30,019 bases of DNA from the NCBI GenBank assembly GCA_905372235.1, contig CAJPOF010000024.1:1-30019 (forward strand), written 5' to 3'. A program made the translations under genes and the position numbers. The notes under the pieces are model-generated. The model saw only the letters and a program-made list of their open reading frames with translations. It was not told the DNA's origin and ran no database searches. This DNA comes from an uncultured Treponema sp. Its GTDB lineage: Bacteria; Spirochaetota; Spirochaetia; Treponematales; Treponemataceae. Positions 21,124 through 30,019 of this stretch are shown here, one piece after another (position 1 is the stretch's first letter; every line of letters starts with the position of its first letter).

Positions 21124-21140
21124 TCGGAAAATTTTTCCGA
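21124..21140 (-). terminator. Palindrome between the debranching fusion and the lipoprotein gene
   Basis: TCGGAAAA (21124-21131), one base, then TTTTCCGA (21133-21140). It forms a stem only by opening its A/T-rich centre, and a T tail is lacking on the minus strand. It may be a weak terminator, a processing site, or an operator for the lipoprotein gene just downstream. Confidence 0.3.
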
Positions 21141-21145
21141 TTCCT

Positions 21146-24100
21146 TTATTTTGAAGCAAAAACGCTGACCGATTTTCCTTTTAGGGGAAATTTTTCATCG
21201 ACAGCAGAAATCTCATCTTCCTTTTGAGTAAAATCGATTCCGTCCGTAACGCAAAACCATTTTTTGTTTTCAGAAAGTTCAGGAAGAGAAAAGGGAACTT
21301 CCTCATCCAGCGGATTTGCAAAAATCAAAACATTGCTCCAAGTGTCGCCCGCCAATTTCCCATCAATTTTCCATGCCAAAATTTGTTCGGGAAGTTTCTC
21401 TTTTTCGTTGTCAAGAAACTCAAGAGCTTCCGCAAGAAGTTTTCCGCTGGAAATTCTGAACGCAGGATGGGCTTTCCGCAAAGCAATAAGATTTTTTGTG
21501 TAATTGACCAAATCCTGTTTTTCATAGGCTCTTTGCCAGTCCAAGGCATTTATTCTGTCGCACACATTGTAGGAATTGCGAAGATAGGCTTTGTCATCAG
21601 CGGAATAAGCCACATCCGGGAAAACCGCTCCCGAATCAAGGATGTCGCCGGGAATCTCTTTCGTTCTTAGGAATTCCATGCCCGCATGCAAAATCGGAAG
21701 CCCTTCCGAAAGCAACAACAGCGAAAGAGCCATTTTCCCCAGCTGATTGTAATATGTTTCGCTTTTACCCGGTTCGACCAATCTAATCTTATCGTTCATC
21801 GTAAGGTTGTCGTGGATTTCGATATAATTTACAGAATTCCAAGTACACTTTGTCCACGGATTAGGATTTGCAGTTCCATCCACCTGCAGAAAATTCATGT
21901 CAGGGTGAAGAGTTGCTCCTACGATTCCAAATTTCACCGATTCTCTGTGACTTCCGTCGTGAATAAAACCCGTAGCATTATCATCAAACGCAGAACCTTT
22001 CACCGCACAACGGAAAGCGTCGTTAAAGTGTCCGATTCCAGGCATTTTAGAGGCATTGCACATGCTTGAAGGAATCATTTTATCCGCCCCGTACATCTGC
22101 CAGCCTTCCCCATAGATTATCACGTCTTTCTTAATTTTTTTGAGTTCTCGTTCAATTTCATTCATCGTGTCAACGTCGTGAAGCCCCATGAGGTCAAATC
22201 GGAAGCCGGAAAGTTTGTATTCTTTTAACCAAAAACACAGCATGTCTACCATGTATTTGCGGAACATTGCCCGCTCACTCGCAGTGTCCTCGCCAGCACC
22301 CGAATATCCCTCGACCCTGAAAAAATATCCGGGAACAGATATGCCCAAAGACTGATGAAGTCCATCGTTCACATGGTTGAAAACCACATCCATGATTACA
22401 CCTATTCCGGCTTCGTTGAAAGCCTGAATCATGGACTTCAATTCAAAAATCCTAACAGTTCCGTTGAACGGGTCGGAAGAATAAGAGCCTTCGGGAAGTC
22501 CGTAATTTTCAGGGTCATAGCCCCAATTGAACGCGCCGAAAGTAGGCTTTTTTCTGTAATCTGAATCTTTGACACGCTTTTCGTCAACGGAACGGAAATC
22601 AAAAATCGGAAGGAATTGAACGTGCGTTACGCCAAGCGATTTTATGTAGTCAAATCCCGACGGAAAGTCCGAACAGCGAGTTCCTTTTTCCGAAACGCCT
22701 GTAAAAAGCCGACGATTTTTTTCAGAACCGTTCCAAGTTGGCGAAGAAGTGATATCCGCAACATGAACTTCCCACGCAATCACATCACTTGGCGAATCTA
22801 TGCAGGGTGCGGAAGAATTTTCCCAGCCGACGGGATTTGTTCTTGCCATATCAATCACCATGGAGCGATTCCCGTTTATGCCTGCGGCATGGGCGTAGGG
22901 GTCGGCTGTATGATTGTATACACCATGCGCCAAAATCTCGTATTCGTAGTAAATTCCATGAAGGTCGCCTTCCACTTGCGTTTCCCAAATGCCTTTTTTT
23001 CCGTCTTCTTCGCAAAGTTTCATCGGAATGATTTTTTGCGGAACGGAACATTCGCCGTCGGAATAAAGTTTCAGCGACACGCTTCTTGCCGTTGGAGCCC
23101 AAAGCCTGAAAATTGTAGAAGATTTTGAATAGATTGCGCCAAGTTTTTCGTTTGTGACATATTTTTTCTTGAACTCGTCGGAATCAAAATACCACTCAAG
23201 ACAAGCAGTATTTTCGCCACCGCTGGTTTTGCTCTTCATCCTGCCGCTCAAAATCACATTTTCCAGATAATCTTTTATATGAGCAGCCCCGTTCCATTCG
23301 GGAGAAAGGTCTCGGTTTGGAAACTTTTCCGTAATCCATTTTGAAGGAAGCCCGAATTTATCCGCCTTGCCATTCGATGAAAATTCAGCGGAAGAATCCT
23401 TTGCACCTTCTGCTGGCAACTTAAAATTCAATTTTTTACCGGGAACGATTTTATGTTCGTTCAAAAGGATTTCAGGATAATTCTCATCGCCGCAAATCCA
23501 TTCCGCCGTAACGTCCAAGTTTTTTCCGCTGCGAGATACATTCAGACTCAACGACCACCCTTTTCCAAACGGAAGATTGGCATTGCATTGCTCGCATCCG
23601 GCTGGAAGGCATGGGAAAACCGACAGCCTTCCCTCCAAAAGCCGAGGCACAAAGCCCATCAAATCCTGAGAAACATTTCTTACGAATTCAGAAAGGCTCC
23701 ATGCTTGGCTGAATGTTCCGGAAAGTTTCGGATTTCCGTTTTCATCGGGACGGGCATGAATATTTTCGCTCAAAGAACCTGCGCACCCATAGTCCATAAT
23801 CATTTTTGCTGCATTCTGAAGAATCGCCGTAGCCTTCAAAGGCAATTCTCCTTTGCTTCGCAAAGCCGCCGCCGAAATGTAAGGTCCGCTAATCCATTCC
23901 CAAATTGTCCCGTTGTGATAGGCGGCATCCTTATCATGCATGGAAGGATTTTCGTGTTCGCTATGGAAAATCGGATCTTCGGGCGAAAGACTGTAAAGTC
24001 CAAAAGGATTCACCAATTCCCGCTCCACATTTTCCATAACTTTTTCAGAAATATTTTCATTTATAAAATCCGACGCTTTATCCTGAGGAAGAACAGACGG

Positions 24101-25564
24101 AACTGTAATTGCGAAAAGCTGGTTCGGACGCACACGCATATCCTTTGCCCATTCTCCGTAACCGCCCTCCGGCAAATGGTCTGCCAAGGCATTGCAGTCC
24201 TCGTTCCAGAAGAAATGCTCAAAAGATTTTTTTATTTTGAAAGCCAATTCGTTGTAAACATTCGCCTTGTCCGCTCTATCGAGTTTTTTCATGAATATTG
24301 CGCCGATTTTTAACGCCGTGTACCAAAGTGCCTGAACATCGTTTGCTCTGTCACCGCGCGGCGACCATGGCTCGTTTCCTGAGATTCTTGCATCCATCCA
24401 TGTATCCGCATCTCCGTGCCGTAAAAATCCGTTTCCATCCGAACGAACTATGTCAGCATCCAACGCAATTTCGACTGTTTTTGAAAGCGATTCAATTATT
24501 TCCATATCGCCCGAATATTGGACGTATTCCCACAACGCCCGGATGAACCACAGAGTTCCGTCCGCCGTGTTATAAATTACGTCCTCGGCATTTCTATATC
24601 TGTTCGGGATTCTGCCATACGTAGGACTTTTTTCATCCAAATCCTGAAAACTTGCAAATCCCACGAGTACGTCTTTTGCCTCGTCAAAACAACCGCTGAC
24701 CAAAAGCGTTCCGCAAAGAGAAATGAACGTATCTCTGCCCCAATTATCCCTGAACCAAGGAAGACCTGCCCATATTCCCCTGTAATCGGAATCATGATTC
24801 TTGGTTGCCAAAAGCCACGCATTGAATCTTGCCCACTGAAATGCCTCGTCAAATCCTTTATCGCCGGAATTAAAATTACAATTCGAAAGAAAATCTTCTA
24901 TTTTTTTTACGTGCGCTTTTATTCCGTGTTCAGTCGCAAGCCGAACCGCCTTTTCTACGGCAAGTTCGTCGCTTTCTTCCATCGCAAGATACCAGCCATT
25001 TTCCCCGAACGGAAAATTCGCCTTGCTTTGCCCCTCTTCTGCAAGATTAGAAAAAAGTTCCAAATCGAAATTTTCTATTTTAAAATCAAAGTCAAAAATT
25101 GCCGCCACAGCAATTCCCGTCTCTGACGACAAGACATGAATCCCATCCCGTTCCGACATACTCCACGAAGGCGAAACCTGAACTGAAGTCGCAGGCGATT
25201 TTTCCTCGGATTCGTCCTTTGAAGAATTTTCGACATCCGAATCTTCATCGATTTTATTTATACCCAGAATCCCTAAATTTCTGCATTCCGAAAGATAGAA
25301 AGCCTGCTCGTCAAGCAAAAGTGCCCCCGAAAGATTTGCAGAATCAAATTCAATCGCAAATCCTTCGGGAAAAACATTTATGCTTTTTGCATCGTAAAAC
25401 GCAGAGCCAAGCACAGAAAAGCCCGAAAAAAATTTTCTGTTTTCACGATAGTAGCCGCTTTCATTTTCATCCGATTCGTTTGAACAAACAAGCTGAATAT
25501 ATCCGTTTTTTCTGTCCGTAAAAGCACAACGTCTTTTGGAATTCTGAAGAAGTCTGATTTTCAT
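21146..25564 (-). CDS. Two-enzyme debranching fusion: amylo-alpha-1,6-glucosidase plus type I pullulanase
   Basis: A 1472-residue cytoplasmic protein with no signal peptide. Residues 1-190 fit the N-terminal domain of bacterial glycogen-debranching enzymes. Residues 200-680 form the helical amylo-1,6-glucosidase domain (GH133 type), with WFRDNWGRDTF (270-280), DADTWMDA (385-392), RPNQLF (479-484) and HNGTIWEW (550-557). Residues 805-910 resemble a CBM48 module (IFRLWAPTA). Residues 925-1380 are a GH13 barrel of the pullulanase type: FNWGYDP (1012-1018), VIMDVVFNH (1056-1064), GFRFDLMG (Asp1124, nucleophile), YGEGW (Glu1153, acid/base) and IEIHDN (1248-1253). Both halves hydrolyse alpha-1,6 branches, and both appear intact. 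The ATG lacks a ribosome site and fits the leaderless pattern. Confidence 0.88.
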   Translation of the reverse strand: MKIRLLQNSKRRCAFTDRKNGYIQLVCSNESDENESGYYRENRKFFSGFSVLGSAFYDAKSINVFPEGFAIEFDSANLSGALLLDEQAFYLSECRNLGILGINKIDEDSDVENSSKDESEEKSPATSVQVSPSWSMSERDGIHVLSSETGIAVAAIFDFDFKIENFDLELFSNLAEEGQSKANFPFGENGWYLAMEESDELAVEKAVRLATEHGIKAHVKKIEDFLSNCNFNSGDKGFDEAFQWARFNAWLLATKNHDSDYRGIWAGLPWFRDNWGRDTFISLCGTLLVSGCFDEAKDVLVGFASFQDLDEKSPTYGRIPNRYRNAEDVIYNTADGTLWFIRALWEYVQYSGDMEIIESLSKTVEIALDADIVRSDGNGFLRHGDADTWMDARISGNEPWSPRGDRANDVQALWYTALKIGAIFMKKLDRADKANVYNELAFKIKKSFEHFFWNEDCNALADHLPEGGYGEWAKDMRVRPNQLFAITVPSVLPQDKASDFINENISEKVMENVERELVNPFGLYSLSPEDPIFHSEHENPSMHDKDAAYHNGTIWEWISGPYISAAALRSKGELPLKATAILQNAAKMIMDYGCAGSLSENIHARPDENGNPKLSGTFSQAWSLSEFVRNVSQDLMGFVPRLLEGRLSVFPCLPAGCEQCNANLPFGKGWSLSLNVSRSGKNLDVTAEWICGDENYPEILLNEHKIVPGKKLNFKLPAEGAKDSSAEFSSNGKADKFGLPSKWITEKFPNRDLSPEWNGAAHIKDYLENVILSGRMKSKTSGGENTACLEWYFDSDEFKKKYVTNEKLGAIYSKSSTIFRLWAPTARSVSLKLYSDGECSVPQKIIPMKLCEEDGKKGIWETQVEGDLHGIYYEYEILAHGVYNHTADPYAHAAGINGNRSMVIDMARTNPVGWENSSAPCIDSPSDVIAWEVHVADITSSPTWNGSEKNRRLFTGVSEKGTRCSDFPSGFDYIKSLGVTHVQFLPIFDFRSVDEKRVKDSDYRKKPTFGAFNWGYDPENYGLPEGSYSSDPFNGTVRIFELKSMIQAFNEAGIGVIMDVVFNHVNDGLHQSLGISVPGYFFRVEGYSGAGEDTASERAMFRKYMVDMLCFWLKEYKLSGFRFDLMGLHDVDTMNEIERELKKIKKDVIIYGEGWQMYGADKMIPSSMCNASKMPGIGHFNDAFRCAVKGSAFDDNATGFIHDGSHRESVKFGIVGATLHPDMNFLQVDGTANPNPWTKCTWNSVNYIEIHDNLTMNDKIRLVEPGKSETYYNQLGKMALSLLLLSEGLPILHAGMEFLRTKEIPGDILDSGAVFPDVAYSADDKAYLRNSYNVCDRINALDWQRAYEKQDLVNYTKNLIALRKAHPAFRISSGKLLAEALEFLDNEKEKLPEQILAWKIDGKLAGDTWSNVLIFANPLDEEVPFSLPELSENKKWFCVTDGIDFTQKEDEISAVDEKFPLKGKSVSVFASK

Positions 25565-25571
25565 AGCCCAT

Positions 25572-25600
25572 AGATTAGCCTAAGAAAAACCAAAATACAA
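25572..25600 (-). promoter_or_regulatory. Promoter predicted to give a leaderless mRNA for the debranching fusion
   Basis: TTGTAT (25600-25595), a 17-nt spacer and TAATCT (25577-25572). Seven bases (ATGGGCT) precede the ATG at 25564. An out-of-frame ATG lies in those seven bases. No Shine-Dalgarno sequence is seen. Confidence 0.4.
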
Positions 25601-25805
25601 GATAGAAAAACAAAAGCGAAATACTCATGCTTGGGAATTGCTTTTGGATAAAATTCGGGTTCTGCAGTTCAGTCTCAATGCCGCATCGCAGCAGATTTTC
25701 TTGTCAACAAAACGAATTTACTCATATTTAATCCTCTCAAAAAACGGCAAAGAATTTTAAATATCGAAAAACATGCGCACCGTAGCAACTAAATTCGGAT
25801 TCTGT

Positions 25806-25811
25806 TATATT
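25806..25811 (+). promoter_or_regulatory. Likely -10 of the ettA operon
   Basis: TATATT (25806-25811) is preceded by TGT (extended -10), with TAGCAA 17 nt upstream as a weak -35. An overlapping TATAGT (25812-25817) is an alternative. The leader would be under 30 nt and contains GGAG. Apart from the divergent promoters, 25601-25800 is AT-rich DNA in which I see nothing. Confidence 0.45.
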
Positions 25812-25845
25812 TATAGTACAAACATTACATTTTCGGAGCAATTCG

Positions 25846-27582
25846 ATGGCAAAAACTTTCGATGACAAAAAAATAATCTATACCATGGATAGAGTTTCCC
25901 GTGCCTACGGAACTAAAATTGTCCTAAAAGATATCAGTATTTCCTATTACTACGGAGCAAAAATCGGCGTCCTTGGAGCAAACGGAGCAGGAAAATCCTC
26001 TCTTTTCAAGATTCTTGCCGGAATAGACAAAGACTTTACAGGCGAAACTACTTTGGCGCAAGGATTTTCAATTGGATATCTTGAACAGGAGCCTGAACTG
26101 ACTCCGGGAAAGACCGTCCTTGAAACCGTAAAAGAAGGCGTAAAAGAAATCACGGAACTCCTTTCCGAATTTGACAAGATAAATGAAGCGTTCGGAGACC
26201 CCGATGCCGACATCGATAAACTTTGCGCTCGGCAAGGCGAAGTCCAGGAAAAACTGGATGCGCTCGATGCATGGAATCTGGACAACAATTTGGAACTTGC
26301 AATGGACGCTCTAAGGTGTCCGCCTTCAGACAAAATCGTGGATGTCCTTTCGGGTGGTGAACGCCGACGGGTTGCGCTCTGCCGCCTTCTTCTTCAAAAA
26401 CCGGATATTCTTTTATTGGACGAACCTACAAACCATCTTGACGCAGAAACTGTGGCTTGGCTTGAAAAACATCTTCACGATTACAAAGGAACGGTAATCG
26501 CAATCACCCACGACAGATATTTTCTTGATGAGGTGGCAGGTTGGATTTTGGAACTTGACAGAGGCGAAGGATTTCCGTTCAAGGGAAATTATTCCAGCTG
26601 GCTTGAACAAAAGCAGCAGCGTCTGGCACTTGAAAATAAAACCGAATCCGCAAGGCAAAAGGAAATTCAAAGAGAACTGGACTGGATTCACATGGGTGCA
26701 AAAGGTCGGCAGGCAAAGCACAAAGAACATATCACTCGATACAACGAACTTATGGCTCAGGAATCAAAAAAACAGCTCAAGGACACGCAAATTTCAATTC
26801 CTGCAGGACCACGGCTCGGGAATCAGGTTATAGACATCGAAAACCTTACAAAAGCATATGGCGACAAACTTCTATTTGACAAACTTAATGCACATATCCC
26901 AGCAGGTGCAATCGTAGGAATTGTAGGTCCGAATGGAGCCGGAAAAACGACCCTCTTTAAGATGATTGCAGAAAAGGCTGGATTCAGTACGGGAGAAAAA
27001 CCCGATTCCGGCGAAATACATATCGGTTCAACAGTAAAACTGGTCTACGTAGACCAAATGCGTTCCGGGCTTGATGAAAACAAAACTGTCTACGAAACGT
27101 TGGGCGGCGGCGCGGACATGATAAAACTTGGCGCAGTAGACGAAAAAGGCCGTGCGTTGGAAGGCGGTATCAGAGAAGTGAATGCCCACGCATATTGCGG
27201 TTGGTTCAATTTTTCGGGCGCAGACCAAAATAAAAAGGTGAGCGTGCTTTCGGGCGGAGAAAAGAACCGCCTGAATCTGGGAATGATGCTAAAAGAAGCG
27301 GGAAACGTTCTTCTGTTTGACGAACCCACAAACGATTTGGATGTTCAGACAATCCGTGCGCTGGAGGAAGCGCTGGAAGATTTTGCAGGCAGCGCCCTTG
27401 TCGTAAGCCATGACAGATGGTTTCTCGACAGAATCTGCACCCATATTTTGGCGTTTGAGAACAATTCAGAAGTCCGCTTCTTTGAAGGAAACTGGTCTGA
27501 ATATGCGGAATGGAAGATGAAAGAATTCGGCGAAGAAGCAGGAGTTCCAAAGAGAACGGTTTACAGAAAACTTTCCAGATAG
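25846..27582 (+). CDS. ettA: ABC-F ribosome-associated ATPase, EttA type
   Basis: A 578-residue soluble protein with two ABC ATPase domains and no membrane part. EttA binds the ribosomal E site and gates the first peptide bond according to the ATP/ADP level. Domain 1 has GANGAGKS (44-51), LSGGE (168-172) and LLLLDEP (188-194). The interdomain linker (about 245-320, with RELDWIHMGAKGRQAK) matches the EttA P-site tRNA-interaction motif. Domain 2 has GPNGAGKT (361-368), LSGGE (468-472) and FDEPTNDLD (491-499). The length is close to the usual ~555. GGAG lies seven bases before the ATG. It heads an operon with the HAD phosphatase (31-base gap) and the M18 aminopeptidase. Confidence 0.92.
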   Translation: MAKTFDDKKIIYTMDRVSRAYGTKIVLKDISISYYYGAKIGVLGANGAGKSSLFKILAGIDKDFTGETTLAQGFSIGYLEQEPELTPGKTVLETVKEGVKEITELLSEFDKINEAFGDPDADIDKLCARQGEVQEKLDALDAWNLDNNLELAMDALRCPPSDKIVDVLSGGERRRVALCRLLLQKPDILLLDEPTNHLDAETVAWLEKHLHDYKGTVIAITHDRYFLDEVAGWILELDRGEGFPFKGNYSSWLEQKQQRLALENKTESARQKEIQRELDWIHMGAKGRQAKHKEHITRYNELMAQESKKQLKDTQISIPAGPRLGNQVIDIENLTKAYGDKLLFDKLNAHIPAGAIVGIVGPNGAGKTTLFKMIAEKAGFSTGEKPDSGEIHIGSTVKLVYVDQMRSGLDENKTVYETLGGGADMIKLGAVDEKGRALEGGIREVNAHAYCGWFNFSGADQNKKVSVLSGGEKNRLNLGMMLKEAGNVLLFDEPTNDLDVQTIRALEEALEDFAGSALVVSHDRWFLDRICTHILAFENNSEVRFFEGNWSEYAEWKMKEFGEEAGVPKRTVYRKLSR

Positions 27583-27613
27583 ATTTTTACTCAAGATAAA
27601 GCGAGAAAGCACT

Positions 27614-28273
27614 ATGAAAAAAACAAAATATTCCGTCGCTATTTTTGACATGGACGGCACAATTCTTGACACACTTCAGGATCTTACCGATTCGGTAAAT
27701 TTTGCCCTCGAAGAAAACGGATTTGCCAAACGAAGCCTGGAAGAAGTCAGAACCTTCGTTGGAAACGGAGTCGAAAAACTCGTGGAAAGAGCCGTTCCTG
27801 AAAACACGCCTTTTCAAAACATTCATCGGGTTTTGGACACTTTCAACGGCTACTACACGAATCACTGCGCCTTAAAAACAAAGCCCTACGACGGAATCGT
27901 GGAACTTTTAAAAAATCTCAAGAACTCCGGATTCAAGGTGGCGGTAGTTTCCAACAAGCCCGATTATGGAGTAAAATCTCTATGCAGCCAATATTTTGAC
28001 GGAATTTTTGATTCTGCGGCAGGAATAAAAGACGGCACGAATCCGAAACCGTCTCCGGACACCGTAAACAGGATTCTTGAAATCCTCGGCTGCGAAAAAA
28101 AATCGGCGGTCTACATAGGAGATTCCGACGTCGATATAATGACTGCAAAAAATGCAGGAATTAAATGCATTTCCGTGGATTGGGGCTTCAAGACAAAAGA
28201 ATTTCTGATTGCAAACGGAGCGACTGAAATCGTAGACACATGCGAGGAGCTTTTTAAGTGCCTTACAAAATAA
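27614..28273 (+). CDS. gph: HAD-family phosphatase, phosphoglycolate phosphatase type
   Basis: A 219-residue HAD hydrolase predicted to remove phosphate from 2-phosphoglycolate or a related small phosphate ester. FDMDGT (11-16) holds the nucleophile Asp12 and the acid/base Asp14. VVSNKP (111-116) is motif II, KPSP (145-148) carries the motif III lysine, and GDSDVD (169-174) is the Mg-binding motif IV. A helical cap sits between residues 18 and 85. Substrate assignment in this subfamily from sequence alone is unreliable; a pyrophosphatase or sugar phosphatase is possible. The ribosome site is weak (GAGAAAG). It lies between ettA and the M18 aminopeptidase, 20 bases before the latter. Confidence 0.85.
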   Translation: MKKTKYSVAIFDMDGTILDTLQDLTDSVNFALEENGFAKRSLEEVRTFVGNGVEKLVERAVPENTPFQNIHRVLDTFNGYYTNHCALKTKPYDGIVELLKNLKNSGFKVAVVSNKPDYGVKSLCSQYFDGIFDSAAGIKDGTNPKPSPDTVNRILEILGCEKKSAVYIGDSDVDIMTAKNAGIKCISVDWGFKTKEFLIANGATEIVDTCEELFKCLTK

Positions 28274-28293
28274 TCAATTTTTTGGAGAAACAT

Positions 28294-29685
28294 ATGAAAA
28301 AATCAAAAAACAAAAATTTCGGCGAAAATCTGCTGGAAAACTACAAGAATTTTCTTGACAACGGAAAAACAGAGCGGGAATGCGTTTCCCAGATAATAGA
28401 AGGAGCAAAAGCCAACGGATACATAGATATTTCCGAGGCGGACACCTTAAAAGCAGGCGACAAAGTTTATGTCCAAAAGATGAACAAAGTTGTCGCTCTG
28501 TTTGAAATCGGAAGCGAAAACATAGAAAATGGGCTTAACATACTTGGAGCGCATATCGACTCTCCAAGGCTGGATGCAAAGCAGAATCCCATCTATGAAA
28601 AGGATTTCATCACCTATCTGAACACTCATTATTACGGCGGAATAAAAAAATACCAGTGGGTGACAACGCCGCTTGCCATCCATGGAATTGTATGCAAAAC
28701 CGACGGAACAACAGTGAACATCAATGTCGGCGAAGATGAATCCGATCCGGTTTTTTGCATTTCGGATATTCTTCCGCATCTTGCCCAGGAACAGATGAAA
28801 AAGGCTGGAACGGAAATCATAAAAGGCGAAGACCTCGACGTGATAATCGGCTCAATAAAGCCTTCAAAGAAAGATGAAAACTCGGACGAAAAAGATAAAA
28901 AGAAAAAGAAGGACGAAAAAGTCACCGGAAAAAAAATAATTCTCAAACTTCTGAAAGAAAAATACGGAATCGAAGAAAAAGATTTTGAATCCGCAGAGCT
29001 TGAAATCGTTCCTGCCGGAAAATCCCGCGACTGCGGCTTTGACCGTTCCCTGATTTTGGGCTACGGACAGGACGACAGGGCTTGCGCATTCACATCATTC
29101 GCCGCCCTGATGGATTCGGATAAAAAACCGAGCAGAACCAGCTGTTGTCTCTGCGTAGACAAAGAAGAAATCGGTTCTGTGGGAGCAACAGGAATGGGGT
29201 CTCATTTTTTCGAGAACGCACTTGCAGAAATTATCGCTCGCCTAAATCCGGAATACAGCGAACTTTCGTTGCGCCGAGCATTGGCTAACAGCTATATGCT
29301 TTCAAGCGATGTGAACGCAGCTTTTGACCCGCTGAACACCAACCTATATGACAAGGACAACGCCTCATTCTTGGGCGGCGGGCTTGTCTTCAATAAATAC
29401 ACAGGAAGCCGAGGAAAATCAGGCGCAAGCGACGCAAATCCTGAGTTCATCGCAAAACTAAGAGCCTGCATGACAAAAGCCGAAGTGAACTACCAAATGG
29501 CGGAACTTGGCAAAGTAGACCAAGGCGGCGGCGGAACAATCGCATATTTGGCGGCAAAATACGGAATGAATGTCCTTGACGCAGGGATTTCTGTGCTAAG
29601 TATGCATGCGCCGTGGGAACTTACAGCACAGGAAGACGTAAAACAGGCATATACCGGATACAAAGCGTTTTTGCAACTGAAATAG
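28294..29685 (+). CDS. M18-family aspartyl-type aminopeptidase
   Basis: A 463-residue zinc aminopeptidase that in this family removes N-terminal acidic residues, in the cytoplasm. The metal and catalytic residues are in place: GAHIDSPRLD (His87, Asp89), QDDRACAF (Asp260/Asp261), DKEEIGS (Glu291/Glu292), SSDVNAAFDP (Asp339) and SMHAPWE (His438). Residues 189-214 form a Lys/Glu/Asp-rich, probably disordered loop. The frame is open back to 28258, overlapping the phosphatase gene. I chose 28294 because GGAG lies six bases upstream there. It is the last gene of the ettA operon. Confidence 0.9.
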   Translation: MKKSKNKNFGENLLENYKNFLDNGKTERECVSQIIEGAKANGYIDISEADTLKAGDKVYVQKMNKVVALFEIGSENIENGLNILGAHIDSPRLDAKQNPIYEKDFITYLNTHYYGGIKKYQWVTTPLAIHGIVCKTDGTTVNINVGEDESDPVFCISDILPHLAQEQMKKAGTEIIKGEDLDVIIGSIKPSKKDENSDEKDKKKKKDEKVTGKKIILKLLKEKYGIEEKDFESAELEIVPAGKSRDCGFDRSLILGYGQDDRACAFTSFAALMDSDKKPSRTSCCLCVDKEEIGSVGATGMGSHFFENALAEIIARLNPEYSELSLRRALANSYMLSSDVNAAFDPLNTNLYDKDNASFLGGGLVFNKYTGSRGKSGASDANPEFIAKLRACMTKAEVNYQMAELGKVDQGGGGTIAYLAAKYGMNVLDAGISVLSMHAPWELTAQEDVKQAYTGYKAFLQLK

Positions 29686-29736
29686 CACACGGACAAACAA
29701 TTTTAGCCCCCGGAAGCGAATAATCTGTCGTGAGTG

Positions 29737-29784
29737 CGCCATTTTAGAGAACCAAGCATTCTTCTTGATTCTTTTAAAATGGCG
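29737..29784 (+). terminator. Hairpin downstream of the M18 aminopeptidase
   Basis: A perfect 10-bp stem, CGCCATTTTA (29737-29746) with TAAAATGGCG (29775-29784), and a 28-nt loop, about 50 bases after the stop codon. The T run expected of an intrinsic terminator is weak (GTTCTCATTT), so this may be an RNA-stabilising or processing structure instead. Confidence 0.4.
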
Positions 29785-29830
29785 TTCTCATTTGCAGAAA
29801 TCTTTGGTTACCAGCCTAAAATCTTTTTCA

Positions 29831-30019
29831 AGGGAGGAGGGGCGGACGGACGGACATTTTTAGGCATCGTTCATTGTGTAACGTTCCGTATGTCCGTCCC
29901 ACGAATCGGGCAAAAGCCTGATTCGTGCTAGATGTCTTATGCGAGTTTTGCCTTCCGGCAAATCTCGTGCAGGCGGAACTGCACTTATGTCATTCAAACA
30001 TAGATAGCAACCGCCTGCA
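29831..30019 (+). repeat. Structured multi-hairpin repeat, copy 2 (cut by the window end)
   Basis: It aligns with 4521-4704 from GGGAGGA onwards. P1 is GGACGGACAT (29848-29857) with ATGTCCGTCC (29890-29899). P2 is CACGAATCGGGC (29900-29911) with GCCTGATTCGTG (29916-29927). P3 is CGAGTTTTGCC (29942-29952) with GGCAAATCTCG (29957-29967). P4 is GCAGGCGG (29969-29976) with CCGCCTGC (30011-30018), enclosing TATGT/ACATA. The linker AGATGTCTTATGCGAG is identical in both copies. Whether the P5 region of copy 1 is part of the element cannot be judged, because the window ends here. Confidence 0.7.

Noticed and set aside
21124..21140. Confident terminator after the debranching fusion
   Set aside because: The palindrome has a one-base centre and no T tail on the minus strand, so it is listed only with low confidence.

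Overview
The window looks like a piece of a spirochaete chromosome, most likely a host-associated Treponema. This is an inference from the mix of genes: long-form HisG beside HisB, a DUF2804 protein, a TraB/PrgY-like membrane protein next to a secreted TPR protein, lipoproteins with permissive spirochaete-type lipoboxes (FVSC, FYSC), EttA, and several large proteins I can place in no family. There are no rRNA or tRNA genes, no CRISPR array and no insertion-sequence transposase. The genes are mostly housekeeping. The unusual content lies in the intergenic DNA: homopolymer tracts, dispersed structured repeats and start-site architecture.

Layout. 1-540: the 5' end of a minus-strand gene running off the left edge through a 17-base homopolymer, then a GC-rich degenerate duplication. 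539-2824 (+): promoter, hisG, hisB and an SGNH hydrolase in one operon. 2843-4373 (-): beta-CASP metallo-beta-lactamase nuclease, followed by a terminator-bearing dispersed repeat. 4374-4874: intergenic, with copy 1 of a multi-hairpin structured repeat. 4875-9077 (-): M29 aminopeptidase, a 657-aa unknown protein and a DUF2804 protein. 9078-9531: structured GC-rich spacer and a terminator. 9532-9989 (-): small lipoprotein whose promoter spacer contains a G10 tract. 10294-12058 (-): THUMP-type RNA methyltransferase overlapping a TetR regulator. 12185-13924 (+): 579-aa unknown protein. 13930-16516 (-): TPR protein and TraB-like protein. 16604-18472 (+): 622-aa membrane-anchored unknown protein, then a second copy of the terminator-bearing repeat. 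18746-20089 (-): purD. 20194-25564 (-): lipoprotein and a very large two-enzyme debranching fusion (amylo-1,6-glucosidase plus type I pullulanase). 25846-29685 (+): ettA, a phosphoglycolate-phosphatase-like HAD enzyme and an M18 aminopeptidase. 29831-30019: copy 2 of the multi-hairpin repeat, cut by the window end.

Four observations stand out. (1) Two loci carry long G/C homopolymers where slippage should switch expression: inside codons 8-13 of the edge gene, and exactly filling the -35/-10 spacer of the small lipoprotein gene. (2) A dispersed element of at least 180 bp folds into consecutive hairpins, with paired base changes between its two copies. (3) A second dispersed element of about 116 bp sits in sense orientation just after two unrelated genes and ends in an intrinsic terminator in one copy. 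(4) Four genes have no Shine-Dalgarno sequence but have TTGnnn, 17 nt, TAAnnT and then the ATG 6-8 nt later, which predicts leaderless mRNAs.

All family calls come from motifs recognised by eye. No database search or folding program was run.
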